Shown piece by piece: positions 16,994 to 27,502 of a stretch of 64,000 nucleotides of DNA. The notes beneath the pieces were generated by a model. That model saw only the letters and a program-made list of their open reading frames with translations, was not told the DNA's origin and searched no databases. The DNA comes from Stenotrophomonas oahuensis (lineage in GTDB: Bacteria; Pseudomonadota; Gammaproteobacteria; Xanthomonadales; Xanthomonadaceae). The translations under genes and the position numbers were made by a program. The stretch covers positions 2,598,501 through 2,662,500 of the forward strand of contig NZ_CP115541.1 in NCBI RefSeq assembly GCF_031834595.1. The letters run 5' to 3'. Each line of letters opens with the position of its first letter. The first letter of the stretch is position 1.

Positions 16994-19135
16994 GTGGCCC
17001 GCACTACTCCCATCGAGCGTTACCGCAACTTCGGCATCATGGCTCACATCGATGCCGGCAAGACCACCACGTCCGAACGCATCCTGTTCTACACCGGCAA
17101 GAGCCACAAGATCGGTGAAGTGCACGACGGCGCCGCCACCATGGACTGGATGGAGCAGGAGCAGGAGCGTGGCATCACGATCCAGTCCGCTGCCACCACC
17201 GCCTTCTGGCGCGGCATGGACAAGTCCCTGCCGGAACACCGCTTCAACATCATCGACACCCCCGGGCACGTTGACTTCACCATCGAAGTGGAGCGCTCGC
17301 TGCGCGTGCTCGACGGTGCCGTGTTCGTGCTGTGTGCCGTCGGTGGCGTGCAGCCGCAGTCGGAAACGGTGTGGCGTCAGGCCAACCGTTACAAGGTGCC
17401 GCGCATCGCCTTCGTCAACAAGATGGACCGTACCGGTGCCAACTTCCAGAAGGTCGCCGCACAGCTGCGCGCCAAGCTGGGTGCTACCGCCGTTCCGATG
17501 CAGCTGCCGATCGGCGCCGAAGACAACTTCAAGGGCGTGATCGACCTGGTCAAGATGAAGGCCATCCATTGGGATGAAGCCAGCCAGGGCATGAAGTTCG
17601 AGTACCTGGACATCCCGGCAGACCTGCAGGCCGAGGCTGAAGAAGCCCGCACCTACATGATCGAAGCCGCGGCTGAAGCCAGCGAAGACCTGATGGAAAA
17701 GTACCTGGGCGGCGAAGAGCTGGCCGAGGCTGAAATCATCAACGCGCTGCGCACCCGCACCCTGGCCACCGAAATCGTGCCGATGTACTGCGGTTCGGCG
17801 TTCAAGAACAAGGGCGTGCAGGCCATGCTGGACGGCGTGGTGCAGCTGCTGCCGTCGCCGATCGACGTGCCGGACGTGACCGGTACCGACGTTGATGACG
17901 AAACCAAGGAAATGAGCCGCAAGTCCGACGACAAGGCTCCGTTCTCGTCGCTGGCCTTCAAGATCATCACCGACCCGTTCGTGGGCGCGCTGACCTTCTT
18001 CCGCGTGTACTCGGGCACCCTGAATGCTGGCGACCAGGTGATGAACTCGGTCAAGGGCAAGAAGGAGCGCATCGGCCGCATCCTGCAGATGCACTCCAAC
18101 GATCGCGAAGAGATCAAGGAAGTGCTGGCCGGTGACATCGCCGCTGCCGTGGGCCTGAAGGACACCACCACCGGCGACACCCTGTGCTCGCTGGATCACC
18201 CGATCATCCTGGAGCGCATGGTGTTCCCGGAGCCGGTGATCTCGATGGCGGTTGAGCCGAAGACCAAGTCGGACCAGGAAAAGATGGGTCTGGCCCTGGG
18301 TCGTCTGGCCCAGGAAGATCCGTCGTTCCGCGTCAAGACCGACGAAGAATCCGGCCAGACCATCATCTCGGGCATGGGCGAGCTGCACCTGGACATCATC
18401 GTTGACCGCATGAAGCGCGAGTTCAACGTGGAAGCCAACGTCGGCAAGCCGCAGGTGGCTTACCGCGAAACCATCCAGATGTCGGACGTGAAGTCGGACT
18501 ACAAGCACGCCAAGCAGTCCGGTGGTAAGGGTCAGTACGGTCACGTCGTGATCGAACTGTCGCCGATCACCGCTGAAGACCGTGCTGATCCGAAGATCGC
18601 TCCGAACATCAAGGACGACTTCCTGTTCATCAACGACATCACCGGTGGCGTGATTCCGAAGGAATTCATCCCGTCGGTTGAAAAGGGCCTGCGCGAAACC
18701 ATCACCAGCGGTCCGCTGGCTGGCTTCCCGGTGGTGGACGTCAAGGTCAAGCTGGTGTTCGGCTCGTACCACGACGTTGACTCGTCGGAAATGGCGTTCA
18801 AGCTGGCTTCGTCGATGGCCTTCAAGCAGGGCTTCGCCAAGGCCAAGCCGGTGCTGCTGGAGCCGATCATGAAGGTCGAAATCGTGACCCCGGAAGACTA
18901 CCAGGGTGACGTGATGGGCGACGTCAGCCGCCGTCGTGGCGTGCTGCAGGGCTCGAGCACCACCGGTGACGGTTCGGCCAGCATCATCAACGCGATGATC
19001 CCGCTGGGTGAAATGTTCGGTTACGCCACCTCGCTGCGTTCGCAGACCCAGGGTCGCGCCACCTTCACCATGGAATTCGACCACTACGAGCCGGCTCCGC
19101 AGAACATCGCCGACACCGTGATCAAGAAGGCCTGA
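16994..19135 (+). CDS. fusA: Elongation factor G
   Basis: A 713-residue translocase GTPase. The P-loop AHIDAGKTT spans residues 17-25; DTPGHVDF and NKMDRTG are the other G motifs. Domains II to V follow, with the [12 protein letters not shown] stretch of domain IV. It moves tRNA-mRNA on the ribosome and, with RRF, recycles it. The start is the ATG-equivalent GTG at 16994 ([14 protein letters not shown]), preceded by GAGAGG. tuf follows 55 bp downstream. Confidence 0.98.
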   Translation: MARTTPIERYRNFGIMAHIDAGKTTTSERILFYTGKSHKIGEVHDGAATMDWMEQEQERGITIQSAATTAFWRGMDKSLPEHRFNIIDTPGHVDFTIEVERSLRVLDGAVFVLCAVGGVQPQSETVWRQANRYKVPRIAFVNKMDRTGANFQKVAAQLRAKLGATAVPMQLPIGAEDNFKGVIDLVKMKAIHWDEASQGMKFEYLDIPADLQAEAEEARTYMIEAAAEASEDLMEKYLGGEELAEAEIINALRTRTLATEIVPMYCGSAFKNKGVQAMLDGVVQLLPSPIDVPDVTGTDVDDETKEMSRKSDDKAPFSSLAFKIITDPFVGALTFFRVYSGTLNAGDQVMNSVKGKKERIGRILQMHSNDREEIKEVLAGDIAAAVGLKDTTTGDTLCSLDHPIILERMVFPEPVISMAVEPKTKSDQEKMGLALGRLAQEDPSFRVKTDEESGQTIISGMGELHLDIIVDRMKREFNVEANVGKPQVAYRETIQMSDVKSDYKHAKQSGGKGQYGHVVIELSPITAEDRADPKIAPNIKDDFLFINDITGGVIPKEFIPSVEKGLRETITSGPLAGFPVVDVKVKLVFGSYHDVDSSEMAFKLASSMAFKQGFAKAKPVLLEPIMKVEIVTPEDYQGDVMGDVSRRRGVLQGSSTTGDGSASIINAMIPLGEMFGYATSLRSQTQGRATFTMEFDHYEPAPQNIADTVIKKA

Positions 19136-19190
19136 GCGTAAGCTCGGGTCTTCCCTCCCTTCTTTTTTCTGATATTCAAGGTATACAACA

Positions 19191-20381
19191 ATGGCAAAGG
19201 GTAAGTTCGAACGCACCAAGCCGCACGTCAACGTCGGCACCATCGGCCACGTCGACCACGGCAAGACCACGCTGACCGCCGCACTGACCAAGATCGGTGC
19301 CGAGCGCTTCGGTGGCGAGTTCAAGGATTACTCCGCGATCGACGCCGCGCCGGAAGAAAAGGCACGTGGCATCACGATCTCGACCGCGCACGTCGAATAC
19401 GAATCCCCGACCCGTCACTACGCCCACGTTGACTGCCCGGGCCACGCTGACTACGTCAAGAACATGATCACCGGTGCTGCCCAGATGGACGGCGCGATCC
19501 TGGTGTGCTCGGCCGCTGACGGCCCGATGCCGCAGACCCGCGAACACATCCTGCTGTCGCGTCAGGTCGGCGTGCCGTACATCGTGGTCTTCCTGAACAA
19601 GGCTGACATGGTCGACGACGCCGAGCTGCTCGAGCTGGTCGAAATGGAAGTGCGTGAACTGCTGAGCAAGTACGACTTCCCGGGCGACGACACCCCGATC
19701 ATCGCGGGTTCGGCTCGTCTGGCGCTGGAAGGCGACCAGAGCGACATCGGCGTGCCGGCCGTGATCAAGCTGGTTGAGGCGCTGGATTCCTGGATTCCGG
19801 AACCGGAACGCGACATCGACAAGCCGTTCCTGATGCCGGTGGAAGACGTGTTCTCGATCTCGGGCCGCGGCACCGTGGTGACCGGTCGTATCGAGCGCGG
19901 CATCATCAAGGTCGGCGACGAAATCGAAATCGTCGGTATCCGTCCGGTCCAGAAGACCACCGTCACCGGCGTGGAAATGTTCCGCAAGCTGCTGGACCAG
20001 GGTCAGGCAGGTGACAACGCCGGTCTGCTGCTGCGTGGCACCAAGCGTGACGACGTCGAGCGTGGCCAGGTGCTGTCCAAGCCGGGTTCGATCAAGCCGC
20101 ACACCACCTTCGACGCCGAAGTGTACGTGCTGTCGAAGGACGAAGGCGGCCGTCACACCCCGTTCTTCAAGGGCTACCGCCCGCAGTTCTACTTCCGTAC
20201 CACCGACATCACCGGTGCGGTTGAACTGCCGGAAGGCGTGGAAATGGTCATGCCGGGCGACAACATCAAGATGGTCGTCACCCTGATCAACCCGGTCGCC
20301 ATGGACGAAGGCCTGCGCTTCGCAATCCGCGAAGGTGGCCGTACCGTCGGTGCCGGCGTGGTCTCCAAGATCATCGCGTAA
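19191..20381 (+). CDS. tuf: Elongation factor Tu (copy 2)
   Basis: A 396-residue EF-Tu with exactly the same protein sequence as copy 1 at 1844-3034, including the P-loop GHVDHGKTT. Nucleotide differences seen by eye are all synonymous (for example GCC/GCA at codon 2, GAG/GAA at codon 7, GGT/GGC near the C-terminus). This is the classical str-operon copy (rpsL-rpsG-fusA-tuf). Two tuf genes are usual in Gammaproteobacteria. Confidence 0.98.
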   Translation: MAKGKFERTKPHVNVGTIGHVDHGKTTLTAALTKIGAERFGGEFKDYSAIDAAPEEKARGITISTAHVEYESPTRHYAHVDCPGHADYVKNMITGAAQMDGAILVCSAADGPMPQTREHILLSRQVGVPYIVVFLNKADMVDDAELLELVEMEVRELLSKYDFPGDDTPIIAGSARLALEGDQSDIGVPAVIKLVEALDSWIPEPERDIDKPFLMPVEDVFSISGRGTVVTGRIERGIIKVGDEIEIVGIRPVQKTTVTGVEMFRKLLDQGQAGDNAGLLLRGTKRDDVERGQVLSKPGSIKPHTTFDAEVYVLSKDEGGRHTPFFKGYRPQFYFRTTDITGAVELPEGVEMVMPGDNIKMVVTLINPVAMDEGLRFAIREGGRTVGAGVVSKIIA

Positions 20382-20519
20382 TCTGTTAGAATCTGCGCCC
20401 CGATGTTGCCTGGGTAGGGCATCGGGGCGTAATTAAATGGGAAAAGAGGCGCAGGATGCTCCTCGTGTTCCCCGGACCAGGAAGGGTCGTGCCATTCAGG
20501 CAGTGTCAACAGGCGACTG
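20382..20519 (+). other. Intergenic spacer tuf-rpsJ, upstream part
   Basis: No gene. It contains a 10-bp stem CGCCCCGATG/CATCGGGGCG (20396-20405 with 20420-20429) shortly after the tuf stop, with an AT-rich but not T-rich tail. It may end or process the str transcript. Confidence 0.45.
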
Positions 20520-20549
20520 TTGACCGCCGCCTTGCATGCGCGCTATACT
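20520..20549 (+). promoter_or_regulatory. Sigma-70 promoter of the S10 operon
   Basis: TTGACC (20520-20525, 5 of 6) and TATACT (20544-20549, 5 of 6) with an 18-bp spacer. The transcript would start near 20556, leaving a leader of about 158 nt before rpsJ, close to the length of the E. coli S10 leader. Confidence 0.75.
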
Positions 20550-20555
20550 TTTTCG

Positions 20556-20713
20556 TCTGGGCAGATCGAGCAATCGGTCTGCCTCGGCTTTTGAGGTCTA
20601 CGGAAAGATCTTGGCGTCGCACGGGACTGTGCGACGTTCGCATTCAGGATATTCATGGGACAAGGCAACCCAGAGGCCTTGTCTGTCGCTCTTTTAACGA
20701 AGGAACCACCGTC
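20556..20713 (+). promoter_or_regulatory. S10 operon leader with candidate attenuator
   Basis: Two perfect 8-bp hairpins lie in the leader: CGTCGCAC/GTGCGACG (20615-20622 with 20629-20636) and GACAAGGC/GCCTTGTC (20659-20666 with 20676-20683). The second is followed six bases later by TCTTTT (20690-20695). In E. coli, L4 binds the S10 leader and causes termination at a hairpin with a U-run; this layout is similar. The L4 role here is inferred. Confidence 0.5.
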
Positions 20714-21025
20714 ATGGCGGACCAAAAGATCCGTATCCGGCTGAAGGCATTCGATCATCGTCTGATCGACCGCTCGGCCAGCGAGATCGTAGAAACGGCC
20801 AAGCGGACCGGCGCGCAAGTGCGTGGCCCGATCCCGCTGCCGACCAAGATCGAGCGTTACACCATCCTCGTCTCCCCGCACGTCGACAAAGACGCGCGTG
20901 ACCAGTACGAGACCCGCACGCACAAGCGCGTGCTCGATATCGTTGACCCGAACGACAAGACCGTGGACGCGCTGATGAAGCTCGAACTGGCTGCCGGCGT
21001 CGACGTTCAGATCAAGCTGACCTGA
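20714..21025 (+). CDS. rpsJ: 30S ribosomal protein S10
   Basis: 103 residues from the ATG at 20714 ([19 protein letters not shown]), preceded by GAAGGAACC. An upstream in-frame start adds 86 residues translated from the leader and is not credible. S10 is in the 30S head and, as NusE, pairs with NusB in antitermination and binds NusG. First gene of the S10 operon. Confidence 0.98.
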   Translation: MADQKIRIRLKAFDHRLIDRSASEIVETAKRTGAQVRGPIPLPTKIERYTILVSPHVDKDARDQYETRTHKRVLDIVDPNDKTVDALMKLELAAGVDVQIKLT

Positions 21026-21036
21026 GGACTACGACC

Positions 21037-21687
21037 ATGACGAAGAAGTATTCGTTGGGCTTCGTGGGCCGCAAGGCTGGCATGAGCCGCGTTTTCACCG
21101 ATGATGGCCGCGCCATCCCGGTGACCTTGATTGAAGCCACCCCGAACCGCATCGCGCAGATCAAGACCGTCGAAGCTGACGGCTACAGCGCCGTGCAGGT
21201 GACCGTCGGCGCGCGTCGCGCTGCCCTGGTCAACAAGCCGGAAGCCGGCCACTTCGCCAAGGCGAAGGTGGAAGCTGGTCGCGGCCTGTGGGAATTCCGC
21301 GTTGAAGACGCGCAGCTCGGCGATTTCGCCGTTGGCGGCGAAGTCAAGGCGGACATCTTCGAAGTTGGCCAGAAGGTCGACGTCCAGGGTGTCACCAAGG
21401 GTAAGGGTTTCCAGGGCACCATCAAGCGCTACAACTTCCGTATGGGCGATGCAACCCACGGTAACTCGCTGTCGCATCGCGCGCCGGGTTCGCTGGGTCA
21501 GCGCCAGACCCCGGGTCGCGTTTTCCCGGGCAAGAAGATGTCGGGCCATATGGGTGCCGTGCAGCAGAGCACGCAGAACCTGGAAGTGGTCAAGGTCGAC
21601 GTCGAACGCGGTCTGATCGCGATTCGTGGTGCCGTTCCGGGCGCTGCGGGTGGTGACGTGATCGTCCGTCCGGCGAGCAAGGCATAA
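21037..21687 (+). CDS. rplC: 50S ribosomal protein L3
   Basis: 216 residues. L3 is an early 50S assembly protein whose loop reaches the peptidyl-transferase centre. That loop ([20 protein letters not shown], about residues 138-157) contains the Gln that is methylated by PrmB in E. coli. It starts 11 bp after rpsJ. Confidence 0.97.
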   Translation: MTKKYSLGFVGRKAGMSRVFTDDGRAIPVTLIEATPNRIAQIKTVEADGYSAVQVTVGARRAALVNKPEAGHFAKAKVEAGRGLWEFRVEDAQLGDFAVGGEVKADIFEVGQKVDVQGVTKGKGFQGTIKRYNFRMGDATHGNSLSHRAPGSLGQRQTPGRVFPGKKMSGHMGAVQQSTQNLEVVKVDVERGLIAIRGAVPGAAGGDVIVRPASKA

Positions 21688-21699
21688 GGAGAGATGACG

Positions 21700-22305
21700 A
21701 TGGAACTCGTTATCACGGGTAGCAACAACAAGGTCTCGGTCTCCGAAGCCGTGTTCGGTCGCGATTTCAGCGAAGATCTGGTTCACCAGGTCGTCGTTGC
21801 CTACCGCAACGCCGGTCGCGCCGGTACCAAGGCACAGAAGACTCGCTCCGAAGTGGCTGGCACCACCAAGAAGTCGAAGAAGCAGAAGGGCGGCGGTGCG
21901 CGTCATGGCGCGCTGACGGCTCCGATCTTCGTCGGCGGTGGCGTCACCTTCGCGGCCAAGCCGCGCAGCTTCGAGCAGAAGGTCAACCGCAAGCAGTACC
22001 GTGCCGCCATGTGCGCGATCCTGTCCGAGCTGAACCGTCAGGGCCGTCTGACCATCGTGGAGTCCTTCGACGTCGAAGCGACCAGCACGAAGGGTCTGAT
22101 CGCCAAGCTGGCCGGCCTGGAAGTGGGCAAGCGCCCGCTGATCGTCACCGAGGACGCATCGGAACACCTGTACCTGTCGGCGCGCAACGTTCCCTACGTG
22201 GAAGTGCGTGACGTGCAGGGCCTGGATCCGGTCTCCCTGGTCGGTGCCGACACGGTCGTCATCACCGCTGACGCGGTCAAGAAGGTCGAGGAGTGGCTGG
22301 CATGA
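21700..22305 (+). CDS. rplD: 50S ribosomal protein L4
   Basis: 201 residues from the ATG at 21700. The in-frame ATG at 21694 touches the AAGGAGAG ribosome-binding site, so the second ATG, 8 bases from GGAG, is the better start. L4 lines the exit tunnel and in E. coli also represses the S10 operon. The tunnel loop ([20 protein letters not shown]) is intact. The last 4 bp overlap the start of rplW. Confidence 0.96.
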   Translation: MELVITGSNNKVSVSEAVFGRDFSEDLVHQVVVAYRNAGRAGTKAQKTRSEVAGTTKKSKKQKGGGARHGALTAPIFVGGGVTFAAKPRSFEQKVNRKQYRAAMCAILSELNRQGRLTIVESFDVEATSTKGLIAKLAGLEVGKRPLIVTEDASEHLYLSARNVPYVEVRDVQGLDPVSLVGADTVVITADAVKKVEEWLA

Positions 22306-22601
22306 ACAGCAACGAAAAAATCTTCAGCGTGCTGCGTGCCCCGCGTGTCTCGGAAAAGACCGCGCGTCTGCAGGAAGTCTCCAACCAGTATGTCTTTGAA
22401 GTGTCGAACGAAGCGACCAAGGCCGATGTGAAGGCCGCGGTGGAGCAGCTGTTCGCAGTCAAGGTCGAGTCGGTCAACGTGCTGAACGTGAAGGGCAAGA
22501 ACAAGTCCTTCCGTAACCGCAACGGCCGTCGCGGCGATTGGCGCAAGGCATACGTGCGTCTCGCCGATGGCCAGTCCATCGATGTAACGGCCAAGGCCTG
22601 A
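22302..22601 (+). CDS. rplW: 50S ribosomal protein L23
   Basis: 99 residues from the ATG at 22302, which overlaps the rplD stop as ATGA. L23 forms the docking site for trigger factor and SRP at the tunnel exit. The segment [21 protein letters not shown] is typical. An alternative GTG three codons upstream was rejected in favour of the coupled ATG. Confidence 0.96.
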   Translation: MNSNEKIFSVLRAPRVSEKTARLQEVSNQYVFEVSNEATKADVKAAVEQLFAVKVESVNVLNVKGKNKSFRNRNGRRGDWRKAYVRLADGQSIDVTAKA

Positions 22602-22611
22602 GGTACATCCC

Positions 22612-23439
22612 ATGCCATTGATGAAATTCAAGCCCACCTCCGCAGGCCGTCGTTCGGCCGTGCGCGTGGTCACGCCCGATCTGCACAAGGGCGCACCGCA
22701 CGCAGCGTTGCTGGAGCCGCAGAGCAAGTCCGGTGGTCGTAACCACCACGGCCGCATCACCACCCGTCACGTGGGCGGTGGTCACAAGCAGCACTACCGT
22801 GTCATCGACTTCAAGCGCAACAAGGAAGGCATTCCGGCGCGCGTGGAACGCATCGAATACGATCCGAACCGCACCGCCCATATCGCCCTGCTGTGCTACG
22901 TCGACGGCGAGCGTCGCTACATCATCGCACCGAAGGGCCTGAAGGCCGGTGACCAGGTGATCGCAGGTTCGGACGCGCCGATCAAGACCGGCAACACCCT
23001 GCCGCTGCGCAACATCCCGGTTGGTACCACTGTCCACGGCATCGAACTGAAGCCGGGCAAGGGTGCCCAGATCGCTCGTGCCGCCGGCGCTGCCGTGCAG
23101 CTCGTCGCTCGTGAAGGCATCTACGCCACCCTGCGCCTGCGCTCGGGTGAAATGCGCAAGGTGCCGGTCGAGTGCCGCGCCACCATCGGTGAAGTCGGTA
23201 ACGACGAGCACAACCTGGAAAAGCTGGGCAAGGCTGGCGCCAAGCGTTGGCGCGGTGTCCGCCCGACCGTTCGTGGTGCTGCCATGAACCCGGTTGACCA
23301 CCCGCACGGTGGTGGTGAGGCGAAGGCCGGCCAGGGTAACCCGCATCCGGTCACCCCGTGGGGTGTTCCGACCAAGGGTTACAAGACGCGCAAGAACAAG
23401 CGCACCCAGCAGTTCATCGTCCGCGATCGTAGGGGCTAA
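22612..23439 (+). CDS. rplB: 50S ribosomal protein L2
   Basis: 275 residues. L2 binds 23S rRNA near the peptidyl-transferase centre and is needed for subunit joining. The C-terminal [16 protein letters not shown] carries the conserved histidine of L2. The N-terminal [17 protein letters not shown] is typical. It starts 10 bp after rplW. Confidence 0.98.
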   Translation: MPLMKFKPTSAGRRSAVRVVTPDLHKGAPHAALLEPQSKSGGRNHHGRITTRHVGGGHKQHYRVIDFKRNKEGIPARVERIEYDPNRTAHIALLCYVDGERRYIIAPKGLKAGDQVIAGSDAPIKTGNTLPLRNIPVGTTVHGIELKPGKGAQIARAAGAAVQLVAREGIYATLRLRSGEMRKVPVECRATIGEVGNDEHNLEKLGKAGAKRWRGVRPTVRGAAMNPVDHPHGGGEAKAGQGNPHPVTPWGVPTKGYKTRKNKRTQQFIVRDRRG

Positions 23440-23445
23440 TCGACC

Positions 23446-23715
23446 ATGGCACGTTCACTCAAGAAAGGCCCGTTCGTCGATCACCACCTCGTCAAGAAGG
23501 TGGAGGCCGCTGCGGGTAGCAAGAAGCCGATCAAAACCTGGTCGCGTCGTTCGATGATCCTGCCTGACATGGTAGGCATCACCATCGCCGTTCATAACGG
23601 CAAGGCCCACGTTCCGGTGCTCGTCAACGAGAACATGGTCGGTCACAAGCTCGGCGAATTTGCCATCACCCGGACCTTCAAGGGTCATGGTGCTGACAAG
23701 AAGTCGGGCAAGTAA
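23446..23715 (+). CDS. rpsS: 30S ribosomal protein S19
   Basis: 89 residues; [20 protein letters not shown] is the family N-terminus. S19 works with S13 in the 30S head and the intersubunit bridge. It starts 6 bp after rplB. Confidence 0.97.
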   Translation: MARSLKKGPFVDHHLVKKVEAAAGSKKPIKTWSRRSMILPDMVGITIAVHNGKAHVPVLVNENMVGHKLGEFAITRTFKGHGADKKSGK

Positions 23716-23727
23716 GGAGAGATGACA

Positions 23728-24063
23728 ATGGAAGCGAAAGCAATCCTGCGCACTGCGCGCATCTCCCCGCAGAAGGCTCGTCTGGTCGCTGACCAGGTGC
23801 GCGGTCTGCCGGCCGAGCGTGCGGTCAACCTGCTGAAGTTCTCGGACAAGAAGGCTGCCCACCTGATCAAGAAGGTGGTGGAGTCGGCTATTGCCAATGC
23901 CGAGAACAACCAGGGCGCCGACGTCGACGAGCTGAAGGTTCAGACCATCATGGTTGATGAAGGTCCGACCCTGAAGCGTTTCATGGCGCGGGCGAAAGGC
24001 CGCGGTACCCGCATCCTCAAGCGCACCAGCCACATCACTGTGGTTGTGGGCGCCGGCAAGTAA
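23728..24063 (+). CDS. rplV: 50S ribosomal protein L22
   Basis: 111 residues from the ATG at 23728. As for rplD, an in-frame ATG at 23722 lies too close to the AAGGAGAG ribosome-binding site. L22 lines the exit tunnel and is a macrolide-resistance site. The beta-hairpin segment [17 protein letters not shown] is unaltered in length. Confidence 0.95.
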   Translation: MEAKAILRTARISPQKARLVADQVRGLPAERAVNLLKFSDKKAAHLIKKVVESAIANAENNQGADVDELKVQTIMVDEGPTLKRFMARAKGRGTRILKRTSHITVVVGAGK

Positions 24064-24080
24064 GCGGAAAGGAAAAAACC

Positions 24081-24815
24081 ATGGGTCATAAAGTTCATCC
24101 GATTGGTATCCGCCTCGGCATTTCCAAGGACTGGAACTCCAAGTGGTACGCCAACAAGGCCGAGTTTGCCGGTTACCTGGCAGCCGACCTGAAGGTGCGG
24201 GACATGCTGCGCAAGAAGCTCGCGCAGGCCGGCATCAGCAAGATCCTGATCGAGCGTCCGGCAAAGACCGCTCGCGTGACGATCCACACCGCCCGTCCGG
24301 GCGTGGTGATCGGCAAGCGCGGTGAGGACATCGAGAAGCTGCGCAAGGAAGTGAGCGACATGATGGGCGTTCCGGCGCACATCAACGTCACCGAAGTGCG
24401 CAAGCCCGAGCTGGACGCACAGCTGGTTGCCGAGTCGATCGCGCAGCAGCTGGAGCGTCGCATCATGTTCCGCCGTGCAATGAAGCGCTCGGTCGGCAAC
24501 GCGATGCGCCTGGGTGCCCTGGGCATCAAGGTCAACGTCGGTGGCCGTTTGAATGGTGCAGAAATTGCCCGTTCGGAGTGGTACCGCGAAGGCCGCGTGC
24601 CGCTGCACACGCTGCGTGCCGACATCGACTATGGCTTCGCTGAAGCCAAGACGACCTACGGCATCATCGGCATCAAGGTCTGGATCTACAAGGGCGAAGT
24701 CTTCGATTTCTCCCAGGTTGGCCAGGAAAAGCAGGACGACACCCCGTCGCGCAACGATCGTAACGATCGCGGCGACCGCGGTGACCGTCAGCGCCCGGCT
24801 CGTGAAGCGAGGTAA
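24081..24815 (+). CDS. rpsC: 30S ribosomal protein S3
   Basis: 244 residues, about ten more than E. coli. S3 guards the mRNA entry tunnel. The KH domain ([19 protein letters not shown], about residues 70-88) and the C-terminal domain are intact. The extra length is a charged tail after about residue 220, with short RND/RGD repeats ([15 protein letters not shown]). A ribosome-binding site AAAGGA precedes the ATG. Confidence 0.97.
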   Translation: MGHKVHPIGIRLGISKDWNSKWYANKAEFAGYLAADLKVRDMLRKKLAQAGISKILIERPAKTARVTIHTARPGVVIGKRGEDIEKLRKEVSDMMGVPAHINVTEVRKPELDAQLVAESIAQQLERRIMFRRAMKRSVGNAMRLGALGIKVNVGGRLNGAEIARSEWYREGRVPLHTLRADIDYGFAEAKTTYGIIGIKVWIYKGEVFDFSQVGQEKQDDTPSRNDRNDRGDRGDRQRPAREAR

Positions 24816-24820
24816 CGGCA

Positions 24821-25234
24821 ATGTTGCAACCCAAGCGAACCAAATACCGCAAGGTACACAAGGGCCGTAATGATGGCCTGAGCTGGAGCGCCAACGCTGT
24901 CAGCTTCGGCGAATACGGCCTCAAGGCAACCGCCCACGGTCAGCTGACCGCGCGTCAGATCGAAGCGGCTCGCCGTTCGATCAGCCGCTACGTCAAGCGC
25001 GGTGGCAAGATGTGGATCCGTGTGTTCCCCGACAAGCCGATCACCAAGAAGCCCATCGAAGTCCGAATGGGTTCTGGTAAGGGCAACGTGGAATACTGGG
25101 TGGCCCAGATCCAGCCCGGCCGCATGATCTATGAAATTGAAGGCGTTGGCGAAGACGTGGCACGTGAGGCGTTCCGCCTGGCTGCCGCCAAGCTTTCCGT
25201 GACCACTACTTTCGTGACCCGGACGGTGCGCTGA
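24821..25234 (+). CDS. rplP: 50S ribosomal protein L16
   Basis: 137 residues; [19 protein letters not shown] and [20 protein letters not shown] are diagnostic. L16 positions the A-site tRNA elbow. It starts 5 bp after rpsC, and the stop shares one base with the rpmC start (TGATG). Confidence 0.98.
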   Translation: MLQPKRTKYRKVHKGRNDGLSWSANAVSFGEYGLKATAHGQLTARQIEAARRSISRYVKRGGKMWIRVFPDKPITKKPIEVRMGSGKGNVEYWVAQIQPGRMIYEIEGVGEDVAREAFRLAAAKLSVTTTFVTRTVR

Positions 25235-25419
25235 TGGACATCAAACAACTTCGCGAAAAGTCGGCTGACGAACTGAACGCCCACCTGACCGATCTGCGTA
25301 AGGAGCAGTTCTCGCTCCGCATGCAGCAGGTCACCGGGCAGCTGCCGAAGACTCACGAAACCCGCCGGGTCCGCCGCGAGATTGCTCGCGTCAAGACCCT
25401 GCTCGGCAGCAAGAAGTAA
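25234..25419 (+). CDS. rpmC: 50S ribosomal protein L29
   Basis: 61 residues forming the usual two-helix L29 ([21 protein letters not shown] and the [19 protein letters not shown] motif). It sits near the tunnel exit by L23. Its start overlaps the rplP stop by one base, implying translational coupling. Confidence 0.97.
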   Translation: MDIKQLREKSADELNAHLTDLRKEQFSLRMQQVTGQLPKTHETRRVRREIARVKTLLGSKK

Positions 25420-25430
25420 GGACGGCCGCT

Positions 25431-25697
25431 ATGAGCGATAACAACGAAAAGACGCTGCGCACGGTCGAAGGCCGTGTCGTCAGCAACAAGATGGACAAGA
25501 CGGTCACCGTGTTGGTGGAACGCCAGGTCAAGCACGCCCTGTACGGCAAGTACATCAAGCGCTCGACCAAGCTGCACGCTCACGATGCCGACAACGCCTG
25601 CAATGAAGGCGACGTCGTGCGCGTGACCGAGATTGCTCCGATGTCCAAGACCAAGAACTGGCGCGTGGTGGAAGTCATCACGCGTGCGGCTCAATAA
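25431..25697 (+). CDS. rpsQ: 30S ribosomal protein S17
   Basis: 88 residues. S17 is an early 16S rRNA binder with an OB fold. The motif [18 protein letters not shown] and [12 protein letters not shown] identify it. It starts 11 bp after rpmC and closes the S10 operon set before the spc genes. Confidence 0.97.
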   Translation: MSDNNEKTLRTVEGRVVSNKMDKTVTVLVERQVKHALYGKYIKRSTKLHAHDADNACNEGDVVRVTEIAPMSKTKNWRVVEVITRAAQ

Positions 25698-25710
25698 GGA
25701 GATCTGAATC

Positions 25711-26079
25711 ATGATCCAGATGCAGAGCTACCTTGACGTCGCGGACAACTCCGGTGCCAAGGAACTGATGTGCATCAAGGTGCTGGGTGGTTCCAAGCGC
25801 CGTTACGCGCACATCGGTGACATCATCAAGGTCACCGTGAAGGATGCGATCCCGCGCGGCAAGGTCAAGAAGGGTGAAGTGTATGACGCCGTCGTGGTGC
25901 GTACCCGCAAGGGTGTGCGTCGCGCCGACGGCTCGCTGATCCGTTTCGACGGCAACGCCGCGGTCCTGCTCAACAACAAGCAAGAGCCGATCGGCACCCG
26001 CATCTTCGGGCCGGTGACCCGTGAACTTCGTTCCGAGAAGTTCATGAAGATCGTCTCGCTCGCTCCCGAAGTGCTGTGA
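25711..26079 (+). CDS. rplN: 50S ribosomal protein L14
   Basis: 122 residues; [20 protein letters not shown] is the family N-terminus. L14 forms intersubunit bridges and is the RsfS binding site. The ribosome-binding site AAGGAG lies 10 bases before the ATG. First of the spc-type genes, only 13 bp after rpsQ, so S10 and spc are probably one transcript here. Confidence 0.98.
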   Translation: MIQMQSYLDVADNSGAKELMCIKVLGGSKRRYAHIGDIIKVTVKDAIPRGKVKKGEVYDAVVVRTRKGVRRADGSLIRFDGNAAVLLNNKQEPIGTRIFGPVTRELRSEKFMKIVSLAPEVL

Positions 26080-26095
26080 GCGACAGGAGATAATC

Positions 26096-26413
26096 ATGGC
26101 TAACCGTATCAAGAAGGGCGACCAGGTCGTCGTCAACACCGGCAAGGACAAGGGCAAGCAGGGCGAAGTCGTCCGCGTCGACGGCGATCGTGTGATCGTC
26201 GCCAACGTGAACATCGTCAAGCGCCACACCAAGCCGAACCCGCAGGCAGGCGTTGCCGGCGGCGTGGTCGAGCGTGAAGCGTCGATCCATATCTCCAACG
26301 TGAATGTGCTGAACCCGGCTTCGGGCAAGGGCGAACGCGTTGGCTTCAAGGTGCTGGAGGATGGACGCAAACTGCGTGTGTTCCGCTCCAGCGGTGAGGC
26401 GCTCGACGCCTGA
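26096..26413 (+). CDS. rplX: 50S ribosomal protein L24
   Basis: 105 residues with the KOW motif [20 protein letters not shown] (about residues 6-25). L24 starts 50S assembly by binding the 5-prime end of 23S rRNA. A ribosome-binding site AGGAGA precedes the ATG. Confidence 0.97.
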   Translation: MANRIKKGDQVVVNTGKDKGKQGEVVRVDGDRVIVANVNIVKRHTKPNPQAGVAGGVVEREASIHISNVNVLNPASGKGERVGFKVLEDGRKLRVFRSSGEALDA

Positions 26414-26424
26414 GGAATGAGAAG

Positions 26425-26967
26425 ATGACTTCCCGTCTCGAAAAGTTCTACAAGGACGAAGTGGTGCCGGCGCTGATGAAGCAGTTCGGCTACACCAATC
26501 CGATGCAGGTCCCGAAGCTGGTCAAGGTCACCCTGAACATGGGTGTCGGCGAAGCGGCGACCAACAAGAAGATCCTGGAAAATGCCGTTGCTGACATGTC
26601 CAAGATCTCCGGCCAGAAGCCGGTCGTGACCAAGTCCCGTATTTCGGTGGCTTCGTTCAAGATCCGTGATGGCTGGCCGATTGGCTGCAAGACCACGCTG
26701 CGTCGTGCCAAGATGTATGAGTTCCTGGATCGCCTGATCAACATCTCGCTGCCGCGCGTGCGCGACTTCCGTGGTGTTTCCGGTCGTTCCTTCGACGGTC
26801 GCGGCAACTTCAACATGGGTGTGAAGGAACAGATCATCTTCCCGGAAATCGACTTCGACGCCGTCGACGCGATCCGCGGTATGGATATCGCCATCACCAC
26901 CACCGCCAAGACCGACGCGGAAGCGAAGGCGCTGCTCGCAGCGTTCAAGTTCCCGTTCCGTAACTGA
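26425..26967 (+). CDS. rplE: 50S ribosomal protein L5
   Basis: 180 residues. L5 binds 5S rRNA in the central protuberance. [15 protein letters not shown] and the phosphate-binding stretch [19 protein letters not shown] are typical. It starts 11 bp after rplX. Confidence 0.98.
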   Translation: MTSRLEKFYKDEVVPALMKQFGYTNPMQVPKLVKVTLNMGVGEAATNKKILENAVADMSKISGQKPVVTKSRISVASFKIRDGWPIGCKTTLRRAKMYEFLDRLINISLPRVRDFRGVSGRSFDGRGNFNMGVKEQIIFPEIDFDAVDAIRGMDIAITTTAKTDAEAKALLAAFKFPFRN

Positions 26968-26985
26968 TACGTCGAGGATATCGAA

Positions 26986-27291
26986 ATGGCTAAGACCTCC
27001 ATGGTCAACCGCGATCTGAAGCGTGCCAAGCTCGCTGCCAAGTACGCCGGCAAGCGCGAAGAGCTGAAGAAGATCATCTCCAGCACGACCGCTTCGTACG
27101 ACGAAAAGGCAGAAGCCGTGATCAAGTTGCAGAAGCTGCCGCGCGATTCGTCGCCGAGCCGCCACCGCAACCGTTGCGAGCTGTCGGGCCGTCCGCGTGG
27201 CGTGTACAGCAAGTTCGGCCTCGGCCGTAACAAGCTGCGCGAAGCCACCATGCGCGGCGACGTGCCGGGCCTGCGCAAGGCAAGCTGGTAA
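26986..27291 (+). CDS. rpsN: 30S ribosomal protein S14, zinc-free type
   Basis: 101 residues, the long C-minus form: only one Cys (in [12 protein letters not shown]) and no zinc-binding CxxC pairs, so it does not depend on zinc. S14 assembles late in the 30S head. It is the last gene before a 211-nt gap that contains an intrinsic terminator, an unusual break in the spc operon. Confidence 0.97.
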   Translation: MAKTSMVNRDLKRAKLAAKYAGKREELKKIISSTTASYDEKAEAVIKLQKLPRDSSPSRHRNRCELSGRPRGVYSKFGLGRNKLREATMRGDVPGLRKASW

Positions 27292-27312
27292 TAGGGGAGC
27301 AATCCCTGGATA

Positions 27313-27340
27313 GGAGATGAATTCATTCAGGTTCATCTCC
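27313..27340 (+). promoter_or_regulatory. Hairpin downstream of rpsN
   Basis: GGAGATGAA (27313-27321) and its complement TTCATCTCC (27332-27340) form a 9-bp stem with a 10-base loop, 21 nt after the rpsN stop and 8 bases before the terminator stem. It may act together with that terminator. Confidence 0.5.
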
Positions 27341-27348
27341 TCCCGAAA

Positions 27349-27375
27349 GGGCCCGACGCAAGTCGGGCTCTTTTT
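27349..27375 (+). terminator. Intrinsic terminator between rpsN and rpsH
   Basis: GCCCGAC-gcaa-GTCGGGC (27351-27357 with 27362-27368), extended by two weaker pairs, is followed directly by CTTTTT (tail to 27375). This is a canonical Rho-independent terminator inside the spc gene order. Confidence 0.8.
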
Positions 27376-27502
27376 GTCGTATACTCCCGCTTCTGTCCCG
27401 TCCTGCGGGGCAGGGTGTGTGTAAGAGGGGCCTGGCCCATCCCAGGACTACAAGCAAGATTTTCGCGAAAGCGGATATCGGTGCACTCAAAGGGTTTGAC
27501 TA
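27376..27502 (+). promoter_or_regulatory. rpsH leader with possible secondary promoter
   Basis: Just after the terminator a -10-like TATACT (27380-27385) stands alone with no good -35. GC-rich hairpins (CCTGCGGGGCAGG and CCTGGCCCATCCCAGG) follow before rpsH. By position this is the leader of the second half of the spc operon. An S8-binding or promoter role is inferred from E. coli, where S8 controls spc translation. Confidence 0.4.

Noticed and set aside
20456..20713. N-terminal extension of rpsJ
   Set aside because: It would translate the S10 leader and the promoter; the standard S10 begins at 20714.
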